Shown here: positions 43,745 to 54,566 of the stretch, piece after piece
Numbering within the stretch: position 1 is the stretch's first letter
Layout: every line of letters begins with the position of its first letter
Source: Nitrobacter vulgaris
Lineage (GTDB): Bacteria; Pseudomonadota; Alphaproteobacteria; Rhizobiales; Xanthobacteraceae
Assembly: GCF_002028545.1 (NCBI RefSeq)
Contig: NZ_MWPQ01000049.1
Location: forward strand, 124,001 to 188,000
Direction of reading: 5' to 3'
DNA: 64,000 nt
Position numbers and translations under genes: made by a program
Notes under the pieces: model-generated
What the model was told of the DNA's origin: nothing
The model's input: the letters and a program-made list of their open reading frames with translations, nothing else
The model's database searches: none

Positions 43745-44281
43745 ATGCTCGCGGGCGAACTGTATCGCCCCGGCGACCCGCAGATACAGGCCGAGCAAGG
43801 TGCGAACAGCGTATGGCTCGCGCGCTACAACGCGGCGATGGGGCTTCCGGAAGCCCAACGCTACGAACTGCTCACGCAGCACCTGGGCCGCGTCGGCGCA
43901 GGCGTCGTGATCCGGCCTCCGTTCTCCTGCGATTTCGGCTATAATATCTTTCTGGGCGACGGCGTATTTCTCAATTTCAACTGCGTTATCCTCGACGTGG
44001 TCCATGTTACGGTCGGTGACCGCACCCAGATCGGTCCAGCGACCCAGATCTATGCCGCCGACCATCCCCGTGACGCTCAGACAAGGCACGAAGGGCTCGA
44101 GTTCGGCAGGCCTGTTCGAATTGGCTCCGATGTCTGGATCGGCGGAGGCGCGATCATCCTTCCCGGCGTCGCTATCGGCGACGGGGCGGTGATAGGCGCG
44201 GGCAGCGTGGTGACGCGGGATGTCGCAGCAGGCGTCACGGTGGCGGGAAATCCTGCGCGTCGCCTCCGGAGCGGAAGTTGA
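43745..44281 (+). CDS. sugar O-acetyltransferase (maltose acetyltransferase/NodL/LacA type)
   Basis: The 178-residue protein is a left-handed beta-helix enzyme: the mac domain (KMLAGELYRPGDPQIQAEQ), hexapeptide repeats (GVVIRPPFSCDFGYNIFLGDGVFLN), and the catalytic His region QIYAADHPRD with the typical IGSDVWIGGGAIILPGVAIGDGAVIGAGSVVTRDV. It transfers acetyl from acetyl-CoA to a sugar hydroxyl. The acceptor cannot be predicted. It is 17 bases after ribF and likely co-transcribed; 174 bases separate it from ileS. Confidence 0.92.
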   Translation: MLAGELYRPGDPQIQAEQGANSVWLARYNAAMGLPEAQRYELLTQHLGRVGAGVVIRPPFSCDFGYNIFLGDGVFLNFNCVILDVVHVTVGDRTQIGPATQIYAADHPRDAQTRHEGLEFGRPVRIGSDVWIGGGAIILPGVAIGDGAVIGAGSVVTRDVAAGVTVAGNPARRLRSGS

Positions 44282-44455
44282 ATCACGACCCAGCGCTTTG
44301 CCATTCCCTCGGCTGACTGCTATGGACAGTCCCATGTTTGCGCGGCGCACCATTATAAGCATTAGCAGCCCGGCTTTCGCCTGAGCTTCGCTCGGCGCAA
44401 GACCGGGACCACCCCACTTTCCGCGCCATTCAGCCAAAGCCAGAAGCCTAGCCAT

Positions 44456-47400
44456 ATGTCCGACAAGTCGCAGAAATCCGCCGCGAAAGCCGACGCCCCC
44501 GATTACGCCAAAACCCTCTTTTTGCCGCAGACGGAATTTCCGATGCGCGCGGGGTTGCCGCAGCGCGAACCGGAAATCCTGAAGCGCTGGAAAGACATCG
44601 ATCTTTACGGACAGCTCCGCAAGACCGCGAAGGACCGCGCGAAATTCGTGCTGCACGATGGCCCGCCCTATGCCAATGGCAACATCCATATCGGCCACGC
44701 GCTCAATAAGATCCTGAAGGACGTGGTGACCCGAAGCCAGCAGATGCTGGGGTATGATTCCAACTACGTGCCGGGATGGGACTGCCACGGCCTGCCGATC
44801 GAATGGAAGATCGAGGAGGAGAACTACCGCTCCAAGGGCAAGACGAAGCCGAACTTCAAGGACCCCGCAGCGATGGTGGCGTTTCGCAAGGAATGCCGTG
44901 CCTATGCGGAGAACTGGCTGAATGTGCAGCGCGAACAGTTCAAGCGTCTCGGCATTATCGGCGACTGGGATCATCCCTACGCCACCATGACCTATCCGGC
45001 CGAGGCGCAGATCGCGCGCGAACTGATGAAGTTCGCCGCTAATGGCACACTCTATCGCGGCTCCAAGCCGGTGATGTGGAGCGTGGTGGAGAAAACGGCG
45101 CTGGCGGAAGCCGAGGTCGAGTATGAGGACCACACCAGCGATACGGTGTGGGTGAAGTTTCCGGTGACCTCGCCGGCGCACGGCGCGCTGGCGCAGGCGA
45201 GCGTGGTGATCTGGACCACGACGCCGTGGACGCTACCGGGCAACCGCGCCATCAGCTTCTCGAACAAGATCGCCTATGGTCTTTACAAGGTCACCGATGC
45301 ACCTGCCGACAACTGGGCGAAGGCCGGTGATCTTCTAATCCTCGCGGATAAACTTGCCGAGGACGTGTTCAAACAGGCGCGCGTTACCGCCTTCGAGAAG
45401 ATTCGCGACATTCCCGCCGACACGTTAGATGCGGTGGAGTGCGCGCATCCGCTGAAAAGCTTTTCCGGCGGCTACGAATTCATCGTGCCGCTGCTGGAAG
45501 GCGATCACGTCACCGACGACACCGGCACCGGCTTCGTCCACACCGCGCCTAGCCACGGTCGTGAGGATTTCGACATCTGGACTCACAACGCGCGCGAGCT
45601 TGAGGCGCGCGGAATCATTTCGACAATTCCTTATACCGTCGACGAGAACGGCGCGCTGACCGCGCAGGCCCCGGGCTTCGAAGGTAAACGCGTCATCGAC
45701 GACAAGGGCAACAAGGGCGACGCCAACGAAGCGGTCATCAAGGCGCTGGTCGAACGCGGCATGCTGCTCGCCCGTGGCCGTTTGAAACATCAATATCCGC
45801 ATTCGTGGCGCTCGAAGAAGCCGGTGATCTTCCGCAACACGCCGCAGTGGTTCATCGCAATGGATCGGGACATCGCTGATGACGGCAAGGCGAAGCCCGG
45901 CGACACGTTGCGCGCCCGCGCATTGCAAGCAATCAGCGTCACCCAATGGGTACCGCCAGCCGGGCAGAACCGCATCACCGGCATGATCGCCAACCGCCCA
46001 GATTGGGTGATCTCGCGCCAGCGCGCCTGGGGCGTGCCGATCGCGGTGTTCGTGCGCGAGACGGGCGATGGCTCCGCCGAAATCCTGATCGACGACGCCG
46101 TCAACCAGCGCATCACCGACGCCTTCGAAACGGAAGGCGCGGATGCCTGGTACGCCGATGGCGCGCGAGAGCGTTTTCTGGGATCGCGCTCCAACGAGGA
46201 CTGGCGCAAGGTCGACGACATTCTCGACGTCTGGTTCGACTCCGGCTCGACGCACGCTTTCGTGCTGGAAGACCCCCTGCACTTCCCCGGCCTCAAAGAC
46301 ATCAAACGCAAGGCCGACGGCGGCCAGGATACCGTGATGTATCTGGAAGGCAGCGACCAGCATCGCGGCTGGTTTCACTCATCGCTCTTGGAAAGCTGCG
46401 GCACCCGCGGCCGCGCGCCTTACGATGTGGTGCTAACCCACGGCTTCACGCTCGACGAGAACGGCCGGAAGATGTCGAAGTCTCTCGGCAACACCGTCGA
46501 TCCTCAGAAAGTCATCAAGGACTCGGGCGCCGACATCCTGCGGCTGTGGGTCTGCGCAACGGATTATGCCGACGATCAGCGCATCGGTCCGGAAATTCTC
46601 AAGAACACCATTGAGACCTATCGCAAGCTGCGCAACACCATTCGCTGGATGCTCGGCACGCTGCATCATTTCAATCGCGGCGAGGCCGTTGCGATCTCCG
46701 ACATGCCCGAACTCGAGCGCTTGATGCTGCACCAACTTGCAGAACAGAGCGCGGTGGTGCGCAAGGCCTATGCGGAATTCGACTACAAGACGGTGGTCGC
46801 AAGTCTCGCGGCTTTCATGAACACCGAACTGTCGGCGTTCTATTTCGATATCCGAAAGGATACGCTTTACTGCGAACCGCCGTCGTCGACGGCGCGCAAG
46901 GCCGCGCTGACCGTGATCGACAAACTTTGCGATTCAATCCTGAAATGGCTGGCCCCGGTGCTCTCGTTCACGACCGAAGAGGCGTGGCGGCTCTATCGGC
47001 CGGATGCAGAACCGTCGGTGCATCTGACGCTGTTCCCGGAGAGCTTCGACAACTTTCGCGACGACGCCCTGGCTGTGAAATGGGAGACCATCCGCGCGGT
47101 GCGCAGCGTCGTCACCGGCGCGCTGGAGCTTGAGCGTGCCGCCAAGCGGATCGGCTCCTCGCTCGAAGCCTCGCCGATTGTCTATGTCGCCGACCGCGCG
47201 ATGCTTGGCGTGTTGTTCGACGTCGATCTTGCAGAGGTCTGCATCACTTCAAATTTTGAAGTGCGCGAGGGTAACGCCCCGGCCGACGCGTTCCGTTTGC
47301 CGAGCGTCCCTGGCGTGGCCGTGGTGATCGAGAAAGCTGCCGGGGCCAAGTGCGCCCGATCGTGGAAGATCCTGCCGACCGTCGGCAGCGACAGGGAGTA

Positions 47401-47467
47401 TCCCGACGTATCGCCACGCGACGCGCAGGCGCTGCGGGAATGGAAGGCGCTGGGAGTAACTGTGTGA
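44456..47467 (+). CDS. ileS: isoleucyl-tRNA synthetase
   Basis: Class I synthetase of 1003 residues with the HIGH motif ([10 protein letters not shown]), the CP1 editing domain ([32 protein letters not shown]) and KMSKS ([10 protein letters not shown]). The C-terminus is of the bacterial type but lacks the last zinc-binding cysteine module, as many alphaproteobacterial IleRS do; this absence is judged by eye. Its stop overlaps the GTG start of lspA by four bases, the common ileS-lspA unit. Confidence 0.96.
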   Translation: MSDKSQKSAAKADAPDYAKTLFLPQTEFPMRAGLPQREPEILKRWKDIDLYGQLRKTAKDRAKFVLHDGPPYANGNIHIGHALNKILKDVVTRSQQMLGYDSNYVPGWDCHGLPIEWKIEEENYRSKGKTKPNFKDPAAMVAFRKECRAYAENWLNVQREQFKRLGIIGDWDHPYATMTYPAEAQIARELMKFAANGTLYRGSKPVMWSVVEKTALAEAEVEYEDHTSDTVWVKFPVTSPAHGALAQASVVIWTTTPWTLPGNRAISFSNKIAYGLYKVTDAPADNWAKAGDLLILADKLAEDVFKQARVTAFEKIRDIPADTLDAVECAHPLKSFSGGYEFIVPLLEGDHVTDDTGTGFVHTAPSHGREDFDIWTHNARELEARGIISTIPYTVDENGALTAQAPGFEGKRVIDDKGNKGDANEAVIKALVERGMLLARGRLKHQYPHSWRSKKPVIFRNTPQWFIAMDRDIADDGKAKPGDTLRARALQAISVTQWVPPAGQNRITGMIANRPDWVISRQRAWGVPIAVFVRETGDGSAEILIDDAVNQRITDAFETEGADAWYADGARERFLGSRSNEDWRKVDDILDVWFDSGSTHAFVLEDPLHFPGLKDIKRKADGGQDTVMYLEGSDQHRGWFHSSLLESCGTRGRAPYDVVLTHGFTLDENGRKMSKSLGNTVDPQKVIKDSGADILRLWVCATDYADDQRIGPEILKNTIETYRKLRNTIRWMLGTLHHFNRGEAVAISDMPELERLMLHQLAEQSAVVRKAYAEFDYKTVVASLAAFMNTELSAFYFDIRKDTLYCEPPSSTARKAALTVIDKLCDSILKWLAPVLSFTTEEAWRLYRPDAEPSVHLTLFPESFDNFRDDALAVKWETIRAVRSVVTGALELERAAKRIGSSLEASPIVYVADRAMLGVLFDVDLAEVCITSNFEVREGNAPADAFRLPSVPGVAVVIEKAAGAKCARSWKILPTVGSDREYPDVSPRDAQALREWKALGVTV

Positions 47468-47961
47468 CGCCGGCAGTTCGCTCCGGCATCATTGCGGCCA
47501 TCGCGGCGCTGATTGCGGATCAGGCGTCCAAGCTCTGGCTTCTGTTTGCGTTTGATATCGGCCGCCGTGGCGCCGTCAGCGTCACGCCGTTCTTCGACCT
47601 CGTGCTGGCCTGGAACACCGGCATCAGCTATGGCTGGTTCCAAACTGAAAGTCCGACGGCTGCCGCTATTCTGCTCGCGATCAAGGCTGTCGCAGTAGTC
47701 CTGCTGGCGGTCTGGATGGCGCGGTCGCATACCCGCACGGCGACAATTGGCCTCGGCCTTATTATCGGCGGAGCTATCGGCAACGCCATCGACCGGTTCG
47801 CCTATGGCGCGGTGGTGGATTTCGCCCTGTTTCACGTCCAGATCGCAGGTAAAACCTATAACTGGTACGTATTCAACCTTGCTGATGTGGCGATCGTTGT
47901 CGGGGTGATAGCCCTGTTGTATGATTCTTTCCTCGGGACTTCCGCCGCAAAAGCGCCCTGA
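47464..47961 (+). CDS. lspA: prolipoprotein signal peptidase
   Basis: Aspartic membrane protease that cuts lipoprotein signal peptides after Lgt has acted (lgt at 7927). The 165 residues have four membrane helices and the catalytic Asp motifs [19 protein letters not shown] and [12 protein letters not shown]. The start is a GTG at 47464 in GTGA overlapping the ileS stop; the open frame upstream to 47350 is inside ileS. The length matches the family. Confidence 0.96.
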   Translation: MTPAVRSGIIAAIAALIADQASKLWLLFAFDIGRRGAVSVTPFFDLVLAWNTGISYGWFQTESPTAAAILLAIKAVAVVLLAVWMARSHTRTATIGLGLIIGGAIGNAIDRFAYGAVVDFALFHVQIAGKTYNWYVFNLADVAIVVGVIALLYDSFLGTSAAKAP

Positions 47962-48029
47962 TCACGGACGATAGGGCTTACTCGGGGTGATAGCGGCTTT
48001 TGCTGCGATCCGCTGAAAAGCTGAACAGG

Positions 48030-48773
48030 ATGAACGTGATGCGCAACACCGAACGAAACGGTTGGGACGTGCTCGGGGCCACGGCAACACTGCTGCGCGG
48101 CGTTCGTCTGGCCGCGGTCGCCACGGGCGTTGCCGTCGTGCTGTCGGCGGGCATGGCCCGTGCCCAGGACGATGAAAACGCCAGCTTCGAAGACAAAATC
48201 ATCACGAAAATCATGCACGGCCTCGGCGCCACCAATATGGAAAACTCAAGCATCGAGTATCGTGAGCGGTCGCCGCTGGTGATTCCACCCAGCACCGAAT
48301 TGCCGCAGCCCGGCTCGGGCGTGGCTGAAGCCAGGGACCCGAACTGGCCCAAGGACCCCGACGTTGAGCGTCGCAAGGAGGCGGCCGCCGCCAAGAAAGA
48401 CCGCAAGCCATCGCCTTGGCAAGGCGGACAATCGGAAGGCGGACATTCGATTCTGCCGAGCAAGCTCGCGACGAATGGTTCGGCGGTCACCGCCACACAA
48501 CAGGCTGAGACGCGTCACTTGGGCACGGCGGATAATGTGAATCCATCACTCAGCCCCACGCAACTTGGCTTCGCGAGCAAGTTCAGCAATCTATTCGGCG
48601 GCAACAAAACGGAGACTGCCCCGTTCACGGGCGAGCCTGATCGTGAAAAACTGACGCAACCGCCGGCGGGCTATCAGACTCCATCGCCGAACTTCGCTTA
48701 CGGCACCGGACCCAAGGAAGCTCTCGGCAACACCTATATCGACGTCAACAGCGGCAAAGAACGGACTTACTAA
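48030..48773 (+). CDS. exported protein of unknown function
   Basis: The 247-residue precursor begins with a basic lead and a long hydrophobic segment (VRLAAVATGVAVVLSAGMARAQ, cleavage about residue 46). Its mature part is polar and probably disordered, rich in Asp, Pro, Ser, Lys and Thr, with DDENASFEDKIITKIMHGLG at the start and ASKFSNLFGGNKTETAPFTGEP later. It has no known domain. In relatives a comparable gene often sits between lspA and M16 peptidases. Start 48039 is an alternative. Function unknown. Confidence 0.72.
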   Translation: MNVMRNTERNGWDVLGATATLLRGVRLAAVATGVAVVLSAGMARAQDDENASFEDKIITKIMHGLGATNMENSSIEYRERSPLVIPPSTELPQPGSGVAEARDPNWPKDPDVERRKEAAAAKKDRKPSPWQGGQSEGGHSILPSKLATNGSAVTATQQAETRHLGTADNVNPSLSPTQLGFASKFSNLFGGNKTETAPFTGEPDREKLTQPPAGYQTPSPNFAYGTGPKEALGNTYIDVNSGKERTY

Positions 48774-49234
48774 CCGACCGCGGCGGGAAGCGGATCACGC
48801 GACCAGACGGCCCACGTCTTCCTGCCGGATCGCAGAACATGATGCAGGCAGTCTTCGGCGTTAGGCAGGAGCGGACGACACTCCACCGGAATAACCACAT
48901 TCGCTGCCGTAGTCCGATCCCGACATCGTCCGATCCTGACATTGCATTTCGTTTAAGCGAGCCTTGCCTTCTTACGAATGTCAGAATCGAAGGACCGCTA
49001 GTAATGCACGTCGCCCGTGGAGTTTGAATCGATATCGCGTCCAAGACGCGCGGCTCGCGGGGCGCGAATGTCAATTTCCCTCCCACCAAAGCGTCCCTTT
49101 TGATGGGATCTGAAGCGATATCCCCGTTTTCGATTTGACGTGTTTCCCCATGCCAACCATATGCACTTCGTAAAACGCTCCAGCAAAGGATTGACGATAA
49201 CGTGATCTCTCAGACAAATCGCCGGAGATGCGCC
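48774..49234. other. 461-base gap before the M16 genes
   Basis: No convincing gene. It includes a degraded repeat B copy on the plus strand (about 49085-49186: TTTGATGGGATCTGAAGCG, TTTCGATTTGACGTGTTT, CACTTCGTAAAACGC) and must contain the promoter for the M16 pair. TTGACG at about 49191 is too close to the start to judge. Confidence 0.45.
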
Positions 49235-50629
49235 ATGATGGCAGCGCGACGAGCGGCCATCCCCGCTTTCGCGGCACTGGCGGTGTGCCTTGCGGTCCTT
49301 CTGGCCGTGCCAGCAGCAATGGCGCAGACCGTCACCTCCCAACCTCCCATCACGTTTACCCTGGCCAACGGGCTCGCGGTCGTCATCATTCCCGATCACC
49401 GGACGCCGGTGGTCACTCAGATGATCTGGTACAAGGTCGGGTCGGCGGACGAAACGCCCGGTAAATCCGGACTCGCACATTTCCTCGAGCATCTGATGTT
49501 CAAGGGCACCGCCAAATATCCGGCCGGCGAGTTTTCCCAGACCGTGCTGCGCGTTGGCGGCGAGGAGAATGCTTTCACCAACTTCGATTACACCGGCTAC
49601 TATCAGCGCGTAACCCGCGATCAACTCGCGACCATGATGGCGTTCGAGGCCGACCGCATGACCGGCCTGGTGCTGAAGGATGAAAACGTGCTGCCTGAGC
49701 GCGACGTCGTGCTCGAGGAATACAACATGCGCGTCGCTAACAATCCGGACGCGCGGCTCACCGAACAGATCATGGCCGCGCTGTATCTCAACCATCCGTA
49801 TGGCCGCCCCGTGATCGGCTGGCGTCATGAAATCGAGAAGCTCACCCGCGAGGATGCGCTTGCCTTTTACAAACGATTTTATGCCCCGAACAATGCAACG
49901 CTGGTGATCGCGGGCGACGTGGACGCGCAGAAGATTCGTCCTGAAATCGAAAAGACGTTTGGCCATGTGCCGCCGCAGCCCGCTATTCCGAGCGCTCGTA
50001 TCCGCCCGCAGGAGCCGCTGCCGGTCGCGCCGCGGACGGTCACGCTTGCGGACACTCGCGTCGAGCAGCCGATGCTGCGGCGGTATTACCTCGTGCCCTC
50101 CGTGACCACCGCTGCGGCGGGAGAAAGTCCCGCGCTGGATGTGCTTGCGCAATTGATCGGCGACGGTAGCAACGCCTATCTCTACCGCGCGCTCGTTGTC
50201 GACAAACAGCTGGCCGTCGCCACCAACGCGACCTACCAGGGCACCGCGCTCGATCCGGGTCAGTTCTCGATCGCGGTGGCGCCGAAACCGGGCACCGGTT
50301 TTGCTGAGGTCGAGCAGGCCATCGATGCCGTGATCGCAAATCTCATCAAAAACCCGATCCCCGCGGAGGACCTCGAGCGCGTCAAGACTCAGTTGATCGC
50401 GCAGGCCGTCTACGCTCAGGACAGTCAAACGACACTGGCACGCTGGTACGGCACGGGCATAACCATCGGATTGAGCGTCGACGAGATCAGGAACTGGCCG
50501 GACCGCATCCGTGCGGTGACCGCCGCGCAGGTTCGGGACGTCGCGCAGAAGTGGCTGGTAAAAACGCGCTCGGTCACCGGTTACCTCATCAAGGACTCGA
50601 CGCCGGCGCACGAGGAGAAACGATCGTGA
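49235..50629 (+). CDS. M16 zinc metallopeptidase, catalytic member
   Basis: The 464-residue precursor has a signal peptide (ending AMA at residue 30) and the inverted zinc motif H82-F-L-E85-H86 (LAHFLEHLMFKGT) with the distal Glu at 161-162 (VVLEEYNMR). The paired C-domain (RRYYLVPSV) completes the PqqL/mitochondrial-processing-peptidase-like fold. ATG 49235 follows GGAG with a seven-base gap. The next gene overlaps by four bases and lacks the zinc motif, so the two probably form a periplasmic heterodimer. Confidence 0.92.
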   Translation: MMAARRAAIPAFAALAVCLAVLLAVPAAMAQTVTSQPPITFTLANGLAVVIIPDHRTPVVTQMIWYKVGSADETPGKSGLAHFLEHLMFKGTAKYPAGEFSQTVLRVGGEENAFTNFDYTGYYQRVTRDQLATMMAFEADRMTGLVLKDENVLPERDVVLEEYNMRVANNPDARLTEQIMAALYLNHPYGRPVIGWRHEIEKLTREDALAFYKRFYAPNNATLVIAGDVDAQKIRPEIEKTFGHVPPQPAIPSARIRPQEPLPVAPRTVTLADTRVEQPMLRRYYLVPSVTTAAAGESPALDVLAQLIGDGSNAYLYRALVVDKQLAVATNATYQGTALDPGQFSIAVAPKPGTGFAEVEQAIDAVIANLIKNPIPAEDLERVKTQLIAQAVYAQDSQTTLARWYGTGITIGLSVDEIRNWPDRIRAVTAAQVRDVAQKWLVKTRSVTGYLIKDSTPAHEEKRS

Positions 50630-52020
50630 GACGCCCCCGGACAAGAGCGGGGCGCAGCCTGCTCGTCACCGTATGTTTCGCATTGATCTGCTTTGCTGCT
50701 GGTCCCTCGTTCGCCGGGACGAAAATCCAGCATCTGGTGACGCCGGGAGGTATCGAGGCCTGGTTCGTTCAGGACGCCACCGTACCTCTGGTGGCAATGG
50801 AATATGCGTTCTCTGGCGGCTCGGCGCAGGACCCGCCCGACAAGCCGGGCGTCGGCCACATGGTTGCCAGCCTGCTCGACGAGGGCGCCGGGGATCTCCC
50901 CTCCAAGACCTTTCGTGAACAGCTCGATCGCCGCGCCATCGAGCTCAGCTTTACGATCCAGCGCGACGAGCTCCGCGGCTCATTGCGAATGCTCAAGGAA
51001 CACAGTGGCGAAGCATTTGGCCTGCTGCGGCTCGCTTTAACCTCGCCGCGCTTTGACGCTGATGACGTCGAGCGCATCGGTGCGCAGGTTCTGTCCCACC
51101 TGCGCCACAACTCAACCAATCCGAATGCACTTGCCGGCCTCAACTTTTCCAAGCTCGCATTCGGCGGTCATCCCTACGGTCATCCCTCGCACGGTACGCT
51201 CGAAAGCATTCCAACGATCAAGACCGACGATCTCAGAAATTACGTGCGGCGGGTGCTGGCGAGAGACAAGCTGAAGATCGCGGTGGTGGGCGACATCGAG
51301 CCGGCGACTCTTGCAAAGATGCTGGATCAAACTTTCGGAGGTCTACCGGCGAAGGGCGATCTCACACCCGTTCCTGACATCCTCGCCGCAAAGCCGCCGC
51401 AAAGTGCATTCGTTCCGCTCGACGTACCGCAAACCGTGGTCATGTTCGGAGGCCCCGGCGTCAAGCGTGACGACCCCGATTTCATGGCAGCCTACATTGA
51501 TAACCACATTCTCGGCGGCGGCTCGCTGTCGTCGCGGCTGTATCGCGAGGTGCGCGAAAAGCGCGGCCTCGCCTATTCCATCTCGGAATCTCTTTTGTGG
51601 ATGGACCATTCAGCGCTGTTCGCGGGCACCACCGGGACCCGCGCGGACCGCGCCGGCGAGAGCATCGAGGCCGTTAATAAGGAAATCCAGCGCTTTGCCG
51701 ACAACGGACCGACGCCGAAGGAGCTCGACGAAGCCAAATCCTATCTGAAAGGATCGCAGATGCTGGAGCTCGATACCTCTTCGAAGCTCGCTACGGGTCT
51801 GTTGCAATATCAGACGGATAATCTGCCGATCGACTACATTGAGAAGCGCAATTCCATCGTCGATGCCGTCACCCTCGACCAGGCGAGAGCAGTCGCGAAG
51901 AGGCTGTGGGGACAGGGGCTTCTCACCGTGATCGTGGGACGCTCACCTCAGACGGAAGCGCAACCCGCAGCGGCGCAGCCGACTGCAGCTCAGCCCGCGC
52001 CTCAACCTGCCGCGCATTGA
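50626..52020 (+). CDS. M16-family protein, non-catalytic partner
   Basis: The 464-residue precursor starts at a GTG overlapping the previous stop (GTGA) and has a signal peptide (SLLVTVCFALICFAAGPSFA). The position of the zinc motif reads GHMVASLLDEGAG, so the HxxEH set is absent. The C-domain keeps the substrate-binding Arg/Tyr block (LSSRLYREVREKRGLAYSI). It ends with AQPAAAQPTAAQPAPQP repeats. Such pairs (catalytic plus inactive) resemble the two subunits of mitochondrial processing peptidase. Confidence 0.9.
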   Translation: MRRPRTRAGRSLLVTVCFALICFAAGPSFAGTKIQHLVTPGGIEAWFVQDATVPLVAMEYAFSGGSAQDPPDKPGVGHMVASLLDEGAGDLPSKTFREQLDRRAIELSFTIQRDELRGSLRMLKEHSGEAFGLLRLALTSPRFDADDVERIGAQVLSHLRHNSTNPNALAGLNFSKLAFGGHPYGHPSHGTLESIPTIKTDDLRNYVRRVLARDKLKIAVVGDIEPATLAKMLDQTFGGLPAKGDLTPVPDILAAKPPQSAFVPLDVPQTVVMFGGPGVKRDDPDFMAAYIDNHILGGGSLSSRLYREVREKRGLAYSISESLLWMDHSALFAGTTGTRADRAGESIEAVNKEIQRFADNGPTPKELDEAKSYLKGSQMLELDTSSKLATGLLQYQTDNLPIDYIEKRNSIVDAVTLDQARAVAKRLWGQGLLTVIVGRSPQTEAQPAAAQPTAAQPAPQPAAH

Positions 52021-52099
52021 CGGCGCAGGCAGGCAACAAACGAGGTATGGTGCCGCTGCCTGATTCCTGCCGTCGGACAGGCGAATCCAGGTGAGTGCC

Positions 52100-52519
52100 A
52101 TGCTGCGGATCACCCGCAATATCGCCATCGACGAAAACGACGTTGAGATCAGCTTCATTCGCGCTTCTGGCCCTGGCGGCCAAAACGTCAACAAGCTCTC
52201 GACTGCGGCGCAGTTGCGCTACGACACTCGCCGCTTGGCGCTCGACCCAGACATCGCCGCGCGGCTCGTCCGGCTCGCCGGGCAGCGTCTGACCAAGGAT
52301 GGCGTGATCGTGATCCATGCCCAACGCTTTCGGACCCAGGAACGAAACCGCGCGGACGCCACCGACCGCCTGATCGAATTGCTGCGCGAGGCTGCGATTC
52401 GGCCGACCCCGCGCCGCGCTACCAAGCCGACTCTCGGCTCGAAGCAACGCCGGCTTGAGAGCAAGAAGCGCCGCGGCGATGTGAAGGCGAGACGTGGACG
52501 GACGTCTTCCGAGGACTAA
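52100..52519 (+). CDS. arfB: alternative ribosome-rescue peptidyl-tRNA hydrolase ArfB
   Basis: Releases stalled peptides from ribosomes without a stop codon. The 139 residues have the class-1 release-factor GGQ (SGPGGQNVNKLS, residues 26-28) and the Lys/Arg-rich C-terminal tail (KQRRLESKKRRGDVKARRG) that enters the mRNA channel. ATG 52100 is chosen; a GTG at 52091 would add three residues. It follows the M16 pair by 79 bases in the same direction. Confidence 0.94.
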   Translation: MLRITRNIAIDENDVEISFIRASGPGGQNVNKLSTAAQLRYDTRRLALDPDIAARLVRLAGQRLTKDGVIVIHAQRFRTQERNRADATDRLIELLREAAIRPTPRRATKPTLGSKQRRLESKKRRGDVKARRGRTSSED

Positions 52520-52694
52520 TCTCGCGCAGACGTGCCGCCGATCCCATGGGGCGAGAAGCGAAGCATCGCGCGTTGCACGCGACCGCCGCGCTCCGAACGC
52601 AGACCCTAAATCAACCCGGGACATCCGGATTTGCCCCCATGCAATCGGCGCGGCGAACGCCTAAACTCGCCCGCAGCCAGAACCGAGCCGCACC

Positions 52695-54506
52695 ATGCCC
52701 GTCCGCCAGCTTCCCGAGACTGTCGTCAACCGCATCGCCGCAGGCGAAGTGGTCGAGCGTCCGGCTAGCGTCGTCAAGGAGCTGGTTGAGAACGCGATTG
52801 ACGCCGGCGCGGCCCGCATCGACGTCTTCACCGACGGCGGCGGGAAGCGACGGATCGGCGTCACCGACGACGGCGCTGGCATGGCGAAGGGCGACCTCGC
52901 GCTGGCGGTCAATCGCCATGCCACCTCGAAACTGGAAGACGAGGATTTGCTGCGCATCCATACGCTGGGCTTTCGTGGCGAGGCGCTGCCGTCAATCGGA
53001 GCGGTAGCCAGGCTCTGCATCACCACACGCGACGCCCGCGAGCCGCATGCGTGGTCGCTCACCGTCGAAGGTGGACGAAAATCCGCGATCACGCCGGCCG
53101 CACTGACGCAAGGCACGCGCGTTGAAGTCGCCGATCTCTTTTATGCCACACCCGCGCGGCTTAAATTCCTCAAGACCGATCGGACGGAAGCCGAGGCGAT
53201 CCGCGAGGTGGTGCGGCGGCTGGCAATGGCGCGGCCTGATATCGGTTTTACCCTCGCAGGCGAAGGGCGTGCGCCAGCGACCTGGACGGCGGCGCTGCCG
53301 GGAGCGGCGGGACGGTTGACGCGACTAGGCGACATTCTCGGCGGAGACTTCCGTTCCGCTGCCATCGCGGTGCGCGCCGAACGCGAGCGCGTAATCGTCG
53401 AGGGGTTCGCTGCCGCGCCGTCGCTGACCCGCGCGAATGCGCTCGGCCAGTATCTGTTCGTCAACGGCCGTCCGGTGCGTGACAAGCTGATTCTGGGCGC
53501 GGTGCGCGCGGCCTATTCCGATTACCTGCCGCGCGACCGTCATCCGGTGGTGGCGTTGTTTGTCACAACGGACCCGCAAGAGGTCGACGCCAATGTCCAT
53601 CCCGCGAAGACGGAAGTGCGATTCCGAAATGCCGGACTGGTGCGCGCGCTGATCGTGCATGCGCTGAAGGAAGGTCTGGCGCGCGAAGGACGGCGCACGG
53701 CCGCGAACAGCGACGGCGCGGTACTCACGGCTTTTCGTCCCGCGACGTCCCCGCGCCCTGCCGATTGGGATTGGCGGCGATCGCCTGCCTCGCCTGCCGG
53801 AGCGCGGCCATGGATGGGCGGACCGCCTGCGACCGCCTTCGCCGAGGCTGGCCAAACCGCGTTTGATGTGGGCGCGCCCAGCGCGGACGTGCGCTTTGAC
53901 GCTCATCTTCCGATGGATCTGATCGATCGGCCGCTCGGCGCGGCGCGCACCCAGATTCACGAAACTTATATCGTGTCGCAAACCCGCGACGGCCTGATCG
54001 TCGTGGACCAGCATGCCGCGCACGAACGCATCGTTTACGAGCGGCTGAAGGCAGCGCTGGAGCGGGACGGCGTGCAGCGACAGATCCTTCTCATTCCCGA
54101 TATCATCGAACTGGATGAGGCGACCGTCGAAAAGCTTACCGACCGTGCAACTGAGCTGAAAAAATTCGGGCTCGCCATCGAGTCCTTCGGACCCGGCGCG
54201 GTTGCCGTGCGCGAGACGCCGTCGCTGCTCGGCAAGACCAATGCGGCCGCGTTGCTGCGCGATCTCGCCGAACACATGGCGGAATGGGATGAGACGCTTC
54301 CACTTGAACGGCGGCTGATGCATGTCGCGGCCACGATGGCCTGTCACGGTTCGGTGCGCGCTGGACGAATCCTCAAGCCGGAAGAAATGAACGCGCTGCT
54401 GCGCGAGATGGAGGCCACGCCAAATTCAGGTCAGTGCAACCACGGCCGCCCGACCTATGTGGAGCTGAAGCTCGCCGATATCGAGAAGCTTTTCGGGCGG
54501 CGATAA
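52695..54506 (+). CDS. mutL: DNA mismatch repair protein MutL
   Basis: The 603 residues have the GHKL ATPase N-domain (RIAAGEVVERPASVVKELVENAIDAG, TDDGAGM, TLGFRGEALPSIG) and the C-terminal dimerisation domain (QHAAHERIVYERLK, HGSVRAGRILKPEEMNALLREMEATPNSGQCNHGRPT). No endonuclease motif DQHAxxExxxxE is clear beyond DQHAAHERIVYE, which fits that pattern and suggests a nicking MutL. It is followed by converging rsmD after 60 bases. Confidence 0.96.
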   Translation: MPVRQLPETVVNRIAAGEVVERPASVVKELVENAIDAGAARIDVFTDGGGKRRIGVTDDGAGMAKGDLALAVNRHATSKLEDEDLLRIHTLGFRGEALPSIGAVARLCITTRDAREPHAWSLTVEGGRKSAITPAALTQGTRVEVADLFYATPARLKFLKTDRTEAEAIREVVRRLAMARPDIGFTLAGEGRAPATWTAALPGAAGRLTRLGDILGGDFRSAAIAVRAERERVIVEGFAAAPSLTRANALGQYLFVNGRPVRDKLILGAVRAAYSDYLPRDRHPVVALFVTTDPQEVDANVHPAKTEVRFRNAGLVRALIVHALKEGLAREGRRTAANSDGAVLTAFRPATSPRPADWDWRRSPASPAGARPWMGGPPATAFAEAGQTAFDVGAPSADVRFDAHLPMDLIDRPLGAARTQIHETYIVSQTRDGLIVVDQHAAHERIVYERLKAALERDGVQRQILLIPDIIELDEATVEKLTDRATELKKFGLAIESFGPGAVAVRETPSLLGKTNAAALLRDLAEHMAEWDETLPLERRLMHVAATMACHGSVRAGRILKPEEMNALLREMEATPNSGQCNHGRPTYVELKLADIEKLFGRR

Positions 54507-54566
54507 GAATATAGCGATGCGGCGGGCGGACTGCACACTCAACCAAGCCTGCGCTTCGGGCAACAG

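Noticed and set aside
44282-44455. T-box leader for ileS
   Set aside because: No T-box sequence or specifier stem is seen, and T-boxes are mainly found in Gram-positive bacteria.
43643-45181. Long reverse frame (512 codons) across ribF, the acetyltransferase and ileS
   Set aside because: It spans three well-identified genes on the other strand and has no family signature.
48998-50644. Reverse frame of 548 codons opposite the first M16 gene
   Set aside because: Arg/His/Gly-rich translation with no motif; it is antisense to a protein with a clear signal peptide and zinc motif.
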